Shown here piece by piece: positions 6,485 to 9,035 of a stretch of 9,035 nucleotides of DNA. The stretch is from Lachnospiraceae bacterium (lineage in GTDB: Bacteria; Bacillota; Clostridia; Lachnospirales; Lachnospiraceae): positions 1-9,035 of the forward strand of contig JAAWLS010000070.1 in the NCBI GenBank assembly GCA_022798035.1, written 5' to 3'. How positions within the stretch are numbered: the stretch's first letter is position 1; each line of letters opens with the position of its first letter. Below the pieces are notes generated by a model, which worked only from the letters and a program-made list of their open reading frames with translations, ran no database searches and was not told the origin of the DNA. The translations under genes were made by a program, and so were the position numbers.

Positions 6485-6541
6485 GAGAAGCAGAGTGTCG
6501 AAAATTAGGCGGATATGCGATGAAAAAACCGTCTGGAATAC

Positions 6542-6570
6542 TTCACAGATGAGAAAAGAATATTTATAAT
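6542..6570 (+). promoter_or_regulatory. Strong vegetative promoter for the small membrane protein gene
   Basis: TTCACA (6542-6547), a 17-nt spacer and TATAAT (6565-6570) give an almost perfect sigma-A promoter. Transcription would start near 6577, about 63 nt before the chosen ATG. The promoter is bracketed by an 8-bp inverted repeat, AAAAACCG (6524-6531) and CGGTTTTT (6579-6586). That repeat could be an operator, but it is short. Confidence 0.72.
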
Positions 6571-6639
6571 AAAGTAGGCGGTTTTTAAATTGCCGTCAAA
6601 GATTCTCAATGCTTTCCAATGTTTTTAATGGGAGGACAA

Positions 6640-7023
6640 ATGGAGATAGAAACGGCATTATTGCAGAAAGGAAGGGACATGCTTATGGAAACACTCATTA
6701 ATTTTTGGCAGAAATACGATGGAATTCTGACAGAAGCGGCGGTTCTTTTGATTGGACTGCTGGGAGTGATACTTCTGGCAAGAGTGTTACGGCAGATAAA
6801 GAGGTTAAATAAAAACCTTGGAAATATTACAGGAAATGTGCAGGCGTACATGGACGTGATTTTAAAAGAAGAAGCGGAGTACGAAGAAGAACCTGAGATG
6901 GTGCAGGCACGCGCAGAAGAAAGAGAAAATAAAGAGACAGAGGAAGCCGCTTTGGAGCGGGAACATCAAAAGATGGAGGACGAAAAATTATTTAATGCCG
7001 TACTGCAGGAATACTTTTCTTAA
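6640..7023 (+). CDS. Small single-pass membrane protein, function unknown
   Basis: I do not recognise this 127-residue protein. It has a short N-terminal region, one hydrophobic helix at about residues 29-47 (ILTEAAVLLIGLLGVILLA), then a basic stretch VLRQIKRLNKNLGNITG that would face the cytoplasm, and a long, strongly acidic and probably coiled-coil tail of about 60 residues rich in Glu, ending KLFNAVLQEYFS. The start is uncertain. ATG 6640 has GGGAGG at 6630-6635 only 4 nt away; ATG 6619 lacks a good ribosome binding site; ATG 6679 or 6685 could use the GGAAGGG just upstream. The layout suggests a membrane-anchored scaffold or adaptor. It has its own strong promoter and lies upstream of pgi, with 152 nt between them and no clear terminator, so readthrough into pgi is possible. 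Confidence 0.7.
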   Translation: MEIETALLQKGRDMLMETLINFWQKYDGILTEAAVLLIGLLGVILLARVLRQIKRLNKNLGNITGNVQAYMDVILKEEAEYEEEPEMVQARAEERENKETEEAALEREHQKMEDEKLFNAVLQEYFS

Positions 7024-7037
7024 GCCGTCGTTTCTGT

Positions 7038-7066
7038 TTGACGAAGGGGAATAGATTTGTTACAAT
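7038..7066 (+). promoter_or_regulatory. pgi: pgi promoter
   Basis: TTGACG (7038-7043), a 17-nt spacer and TACAAT (7061-7066) form a good sigma-A promoter with a predicted start near 7073. This gives pgi a leader of about 100 nt, long enough to carry the hairpin and upstream ORF described separately. Confidence 0.7.
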
Positions 7067-7106
7067 ATTCCATAAATGAAACAGTGTGAAGGATGAAAAC
7101 AAAGGA

Positions 7107-7131
7107 GTGAAAGAATTATGAATTTTTTCAC
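7107..7131 (+). promoter_or_regulatory. Leader hairpin with a start codon in its loop, upstream of pgi
   Basis: GTGAAAGAATT (7107-7117) pairs with AATTTTTTCAC (7121-7131) in an 11-bp stem with one G-U pair (7113 with 7125). The 3-nt loop is exactly ATG (7118-7120), the start of the upstream ORF. The AAAGGAG ribosome binding site lies at the foot of the stem. The U run is inside the stem, so it does not look like a normal terminator. Confidence 0.5.
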
Positions 7132-7195
7132 GAACTACCTGTTTGTGCAAAAAAACACACAGAATGGAGGAAATCATGGAAAAAGTATCATTTGA
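7118..7195 (+). CDS. Possible 25-codon upstream ORF overlapping the pgi start
   Basis: ATG 7118 has an AAAGGAG ribosome binding site at 7101-7107, 10 nt away. The frame encodes 25 residues starting [13 protein letters not shown] and ends with TGA at 7193-7195, 17 nt inside pgi in another frame. Ribosomes finishing it would be near the pgi start, which would allow translational coupling. The peptide has no recognisable motif and no run of a single rare or regulated codon. It may be a regulatory leader or a chance ORF. Confidence 0.3.
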   Translation: MNFFTNYLFVQKNTQNGGNHGKSII

Positions 7196-8522
7196 TTATG
7201 GACGAGCAGCAGGTTTTGTCAGTCAGGAAGAAGTCAGCTATATGGCGAAACTGGTGGAGGATGCCAGAGATGTACTCGTTTCAAAGAGCGGAGCAGGAAA
7301 TGATTTTTTAGGCTGGCTGGATTTACCGGTAGAGTATGATAGAGAAGAGTTTGAGCGAATAGAGAAAGCGGCTGCAAAGATTCAGGGCGATTCAGAAGTG
7401 CTGGTGGTAATCGGAATCGGCGGTTCTTATCTGGGTGCACGGGCGGCCATCGAGTTTTTGAGACATGGATTTTACAATAATGTGTCAAAGGAAATTCGTA
7501 AGACACCGGAAATTTATTATGCAGGAAACAGTATCAGCAGCAGATATCTCTCTGAACTGATAGAAGTAATCGGTGAGCGTGATTTTTCAGTGAACATTAT
7601 CTCCAAGTCGGGAACCACCACAGAACCAGCCATTGCTTTCCGTGTGTTTAAGGAAATGTTGGAGAAAAAATACGGAAAAGAAGGCGCGGCAAAGAGAATC
7701 TACGCAACTACAGACAAAGCCAGAGGAGCTTTGAAAAACCTTGCGACGGAAGAAGGCTATGAGAGCTTTGTAGTACCAGATGATGTAGGAGGACGTTTCT
7801 CTGTACTGACAGCGGTAGGCCTGCTTCCCATTGCAGTCAGCGGAGCAGATATCGGTAAATTGATGGAAGGCGCAGCGTCAGGGCGTGAACGCGCTTTGAA
7901 TCAGCCGTTTTCTGAGAATGACGCCATGAAATATGCGGCAGTGCGCAATATTTTGCTGAGAAAAGGCAAAGCAGTTGAAGTGCTGGCCAACTATGAACCA
8001 AGTCTCCATTATGTGTCCGAGTGGTGGAAACAGCTCTACGGAGAGAGTGAAGGAAAAGACCAGAAAGGTATTTTCCCAGCCTCTGTAGATTTGACTACAG
8101 ACCTCCATTCTATGGGACAGTTTATTCAGGATGGTTCCAGAATTATGTTTGAAACTGTAATGAATGTGGAGAAATCACGCTGTACCGTTAAAATTAATGA
8201 AGAGCCTGTAGATTTGGACGGCCTGAATTATCTGGCCGGCAAAGACATGGATTTTGTCAACAAAAGCGCCATGAACGGAACAGCTCTGGCCCACACAGAT
8301 GGAAATGTGCCTAATCTGATGGTAAATATTCCGGAGCAGAATGAGTTTTATCTGGGTGAATTGTTCTATTTCTATGAGTTTGCCTGTGGATTAAGCGGAT
8401 ATCTGCTGGGTGTCAATCCATTCAACCAGCCTGGTGTTGAAAGCTACAAGCGCAATATGTTTGCACTGCTGGGCAAACCAGGATATGAGGCAGAGCGGGA
8501 AGAATTGCTGAAGAGATTGTAA
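7176..8522 (+). CDS. pgi: Glucose-6-phosphate isomerase
   Basis: This 448-residue cytoplasmic enzyme interconverts glucose 6-phosphate and fructose 6-phosphate in glycolysis and gluconeogenesis. The length fits the short form common in Bacillota. Visible motifs are [18 protein letters not shown] near the N-terminus, [14 protein letters not shown] (sugar phosphate binding), signature one starting D202[29 protein letters not shown] with the likely catalytic Glu, DLHSMGQF, and signature two [18 protein letters not shown] at 408-425 with the likely active-site K425. ATG 7176 is chosen because GGAGG at 7166-7170 is 5 nt before it; the alternatives at 7143 (TTG) and 7164 (ATG) lack such a site. It has its own promoter and a terminator 124 nt after the stop. 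Confidence 0.96.
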   Translation: MEKVSFDYGRAAGFVSQEEVSYMAKLVEDARDVLVSKSGAGNDFLGWLDLPVEYDREEFERIEKAAAKIQGDSEVLVVIGIGGSYLGARAAIEFLRHGFYNNVSKEIRKTPEIYYAGNSISSRYLSELIEVIGERDFSVNIISKSGTTTEPAIAFRVFKEMLEKKYGKEGAAKRIYATTDKARGALKNLATEEGYESFVVPDDVGGRFSVLTAVGLLPIAVSGADIGKLMEGAASGRERALNQPFSENDAMKYAAVRNILLRKGKAVEVLANYEPSLHYVSEWWKQLYGESEGKDQKGIFPASVDLTTDLHSMGQFIQDGSRIMFETVMNVEKSRCTVKINEEPVDLDGLNYLAGKDMDFVNKSAMNGTALAHTDGNVPNLMVNIPEQNEFYLGELFYFYEFACGLSGYLLGVNPFNQPGVESYKRNMFALLGKPGYEAEREELLKRL

Positions 8523-8534
8523 TGTAATATAATA

Positions 8535-8562
8535 TTGTAATATTTGTAAGAGGAAGTATAAT
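8535..8562 (+). promoter_or_regulatory. Possible promoter just downstream of pgi
   Basis: TTGTAA (8535-8540), a 16-nt spacer and TATAAT (8557-8562) could start a transcript near 8569, ending about 113 nt later at the terminator at 8646-8681. The stretch is AT-rich with repeated TGTAATAT, so the match may be chance. If real, it would make a small RNA rather than a protein; no convincing short gene lies in it. Confidence 0.3.
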
Positions 8563-8645
8563 TTAACAATATGGACAGCCGCATTTGCCTATATCGGGAA
8601 CAGGCAGGTAAAGCAAATTATCAAAACAATATCATTGTTAAGAAG

Positions 8646-8681
8646 AAAAGGAGTTTTCGGGATACCGGAAGCTCCTTTTTT
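8646..8681 (+). terminator. Strong intrinsic terminator downstream of pgi
   Basis: The left arm 8646-8660 pairs with 8665-8679 through 15 positions, including two G-U pairs, around a 4-nt loop (GATA). The GC-richest parts are AAGGAG/CTCCTT and CGG/CCG. The right arm runs into six T residues (8676-8681). It lies 124 nt after the pgi stop. Confidence 0.88.
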
Positions 8682-8722
8682 CTCTATAAAAGAAAAATAA
8701 TTATGTGCAGGGGTTTTTACGC

Positions 8723-8818
8723 TCTGCTTCGGTCGGCGCGAAAGGGATATACACAGGATATCCAGCGCCCCTCAAGAGTGAGGGATTTAGGGAGTTGAAG
8801 CGGATTTGTCCGCTTTTT
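8723..8818 (+). ncRNA. Candidate structured RNA: three-way junction competing with a terminator
   Basis: This stretch is richer in GC than its flanks and folds on paper as follows. A closing stem joins TCTGCTTC (8723-8730) with GAAGCGGA (8797-8804), with one G-U. One arm pairs GGCGC (8735-8739) with GCGCC (8765-8769), extended after a GAAAG bulge by GGATAT (8745-8750) with ATATCC (8758-8763). A second arm pairs CCTC (8770-8773) with GAGG (8780-8783). The 3' strand of the closing stem is also the left arm of the terminator at 8798-8815, so the two cannot form together. That is the layout of a leader or riboswitch ON-switch. I do not recognise its class, no clear promoter sits just upstream, and the fold was not computed. 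Confidence 0.35.
8798..8818 (+). terminator. Second intrinsic terminator downstream of pgi
   Basis: AAGCGGA (8798-8804) and TCCGCTT (8809-8815) form a perfect 7-bp stem with loop TTTG, running into TTTTT (8814-8818). It is plus-strand oriented and lies about 117 nt after the first terminator, with no protein gene between them. It probably ends a separate short transcript or attenuates readthrough. Confidence 0.75.
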
Positions 8819-8853
8819 CCTAGATAAAAAGGTGTTGTATATGGCTGTGCTGA

Positions 8854-8897
8854 CAAAGAAATTTCGAAAGATGGCTTGACAATTTACAATTTCTTTG
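8854..8897. promoter_or_regulatory. 10-bp inverted repeat overlapping the last promoter
   Basis: CAAAGAAATT (8854-8863) and AATTTCTTTG (8888-8897) are perfect reverse complements, 34 bp centre to centre. One arm is upstream of the -35 and the other is in the spacer between -35 and -10. This placement would suit a repressor that loops or covers the promoter, but the arms are AT-rich and the regulator is unknown. Confidence 0.35.
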
Positions 8898-8904
8898 CTA
8901 TAGT
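8876..8904 (+). promoter_or_regulatory. Strong vegetative promoter for the gene starting at 9003
   Basis: TTGACA (8876-8881), a 17-nt spacer and TATAGT (8899-8904) match the sigma-A consensus at 11 of 12 positions. Transcription would start near 8911, giving a leader of about 92 nt before the ATG at 9003. Confidence 0.82.
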
Positions 8905-8929
8905 GTAACAAGTTCGTAACAATTGTAAC
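8904..8929 (+). promoter_or_regulatory. WalR-like direct repeat at the transcription start
   Basis: TGTAAC (8904-8909), five bases, then CGTAAC (8915-8920) closely matches the WalR (YycF) box known from Bacillus, TGTWAH-N5-TGTWAH, with one mismatch. A third TGTAAC follows at 8924-8929. The box overlaps the last base of the -10 and the transcription start. In Bacillus that position is associated with repression rather than activation. The regulator assignment is inferred. Confidence 0.45.
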
Positions 8930-9002
8930 AAATTTGAATAAAATAGCATACACAAATTTAAAAATTGGAAGTGTTATTTTAGCAGAACTTCAGGAGGTTA
9001 AT

Positions 9003-9035
9003 ATGAAATTCGATAAGAAGGTTATGGAAAGCGGA
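9003..9035 (+). CDS. Start of an unidentified gene, cut by the window end
   Basis: Only 11 codons are visible, MKFDKKVMESG, after a strong AGGAGG ribosome binding site (8992-8997) 5 nt before ATG. The basic N-terminus could open a signal peptide, but the hydrophobic part would lie outside the window. The promoter with a WalR-like box hints at a cell-envelope protein. The product cannot be named from this fragment. Confidence 0.7.
   Translation, partial: MKFDKKVMESG

Noticed and set aside
8571..8798. A 75-codon plus-strand open frame after pgi
   Set aside because: It runs through the strong terminator at 8646-8681 and through the structured region, has no ribosome binding site and has no recognisable protein pattern.
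8723..8818. Identification as 6S RNA, SRP RNA, a c-di-AMP (ydaO) riboswitch, TPP, SAM or T-box element
   Set aside because: The conserved sequence blocks of these classes that I know are not present, so it is left unclassified.
8740..8870. Hammerhead-like core from GAAA and CTGACAA
   Set aside because: CTGACAA at 8850-8856 breaks the required CTGANGA core, and no matching stems arrange around it.

Overview
The window looks like chromosomal DNA of a gut-type Lachnospiraceae (Clostridia, Bacillota). This is inferred from family knowledge: a Tad-pilus cluster built from a DUF5702 protein, TadE-like pseudopilins, a short prepilin peptidase and a DUF6382-FHA protein; a flavodoxin-SCP2 fusion; a short clostridial glucose-6-phosphate isomerase; strong AGGAGG ribosome binding sites; and near-consensus vegetative promoters. 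The genus cannot be fixed from the sequence. There are no tRNA, rRNA, CRISPR or insertion-sequence signals.

Bases 1-3775 (+) are the distal end of a Tad (tight adherence, type IVc pilus) operon, in tight order: a DUF5702 protein (5' end outside the window), a large TadE-like pseudopilin with two zinc-ligand-like C-terminal modules, a TadV/CpaA-type prepilin peptidase, a very small second pseudopilin, and a DUF6382-FHA protein. The peptidase lies between two proteins that both carry its expected G|SxTVE cleavage site. The ribosome binding site and start codon of the large pseudopilin lie inside one arm of a perfect 24-bp inverted repeat. The other arm lies inside its coding sequence. This is the most unusual object in the window.

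Bases 3787-5268 (+) form a new transcription unit with its own promoter: a flavodoxin-like/SCP2 fusion followed by a HIT-family hydrolase. A hairpin terminator at 5289-5342 separates it from murG, which converges from the minus strand (5352-6425).

Bases 6426-6639 are a divergent regulatory region with a murG promoter pointing left and a strong promoter pointing right. The right-hand promoter drives a small single-pass membrane protein of unknown function (6640-7023). Then comes pgi (7176-8522), with its own promoter and a roughly 100-nt leader. That leader holds an 11-bp hairpin with a start codon in its loop and a 25-codon upstream ORF overlapping the pgi start.

Bases 8523-9002 are 480 nt without a convincing protein gene but dense in signals: a possible promoter and a strong terminator (possible small RNA or pgi 3' UTR); a GC-richer stretch that folds on paper as a three-way junction whose closing stem competes with a second terminator (candidate structured RNA); and a strong promoter carrying a WalR-like direct repeat and a 10-bp inverted repeat. 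This promoter leads to the first 11 codons of a gene cut by the window end. All promoters, folds and operators were read by eye and not computed.
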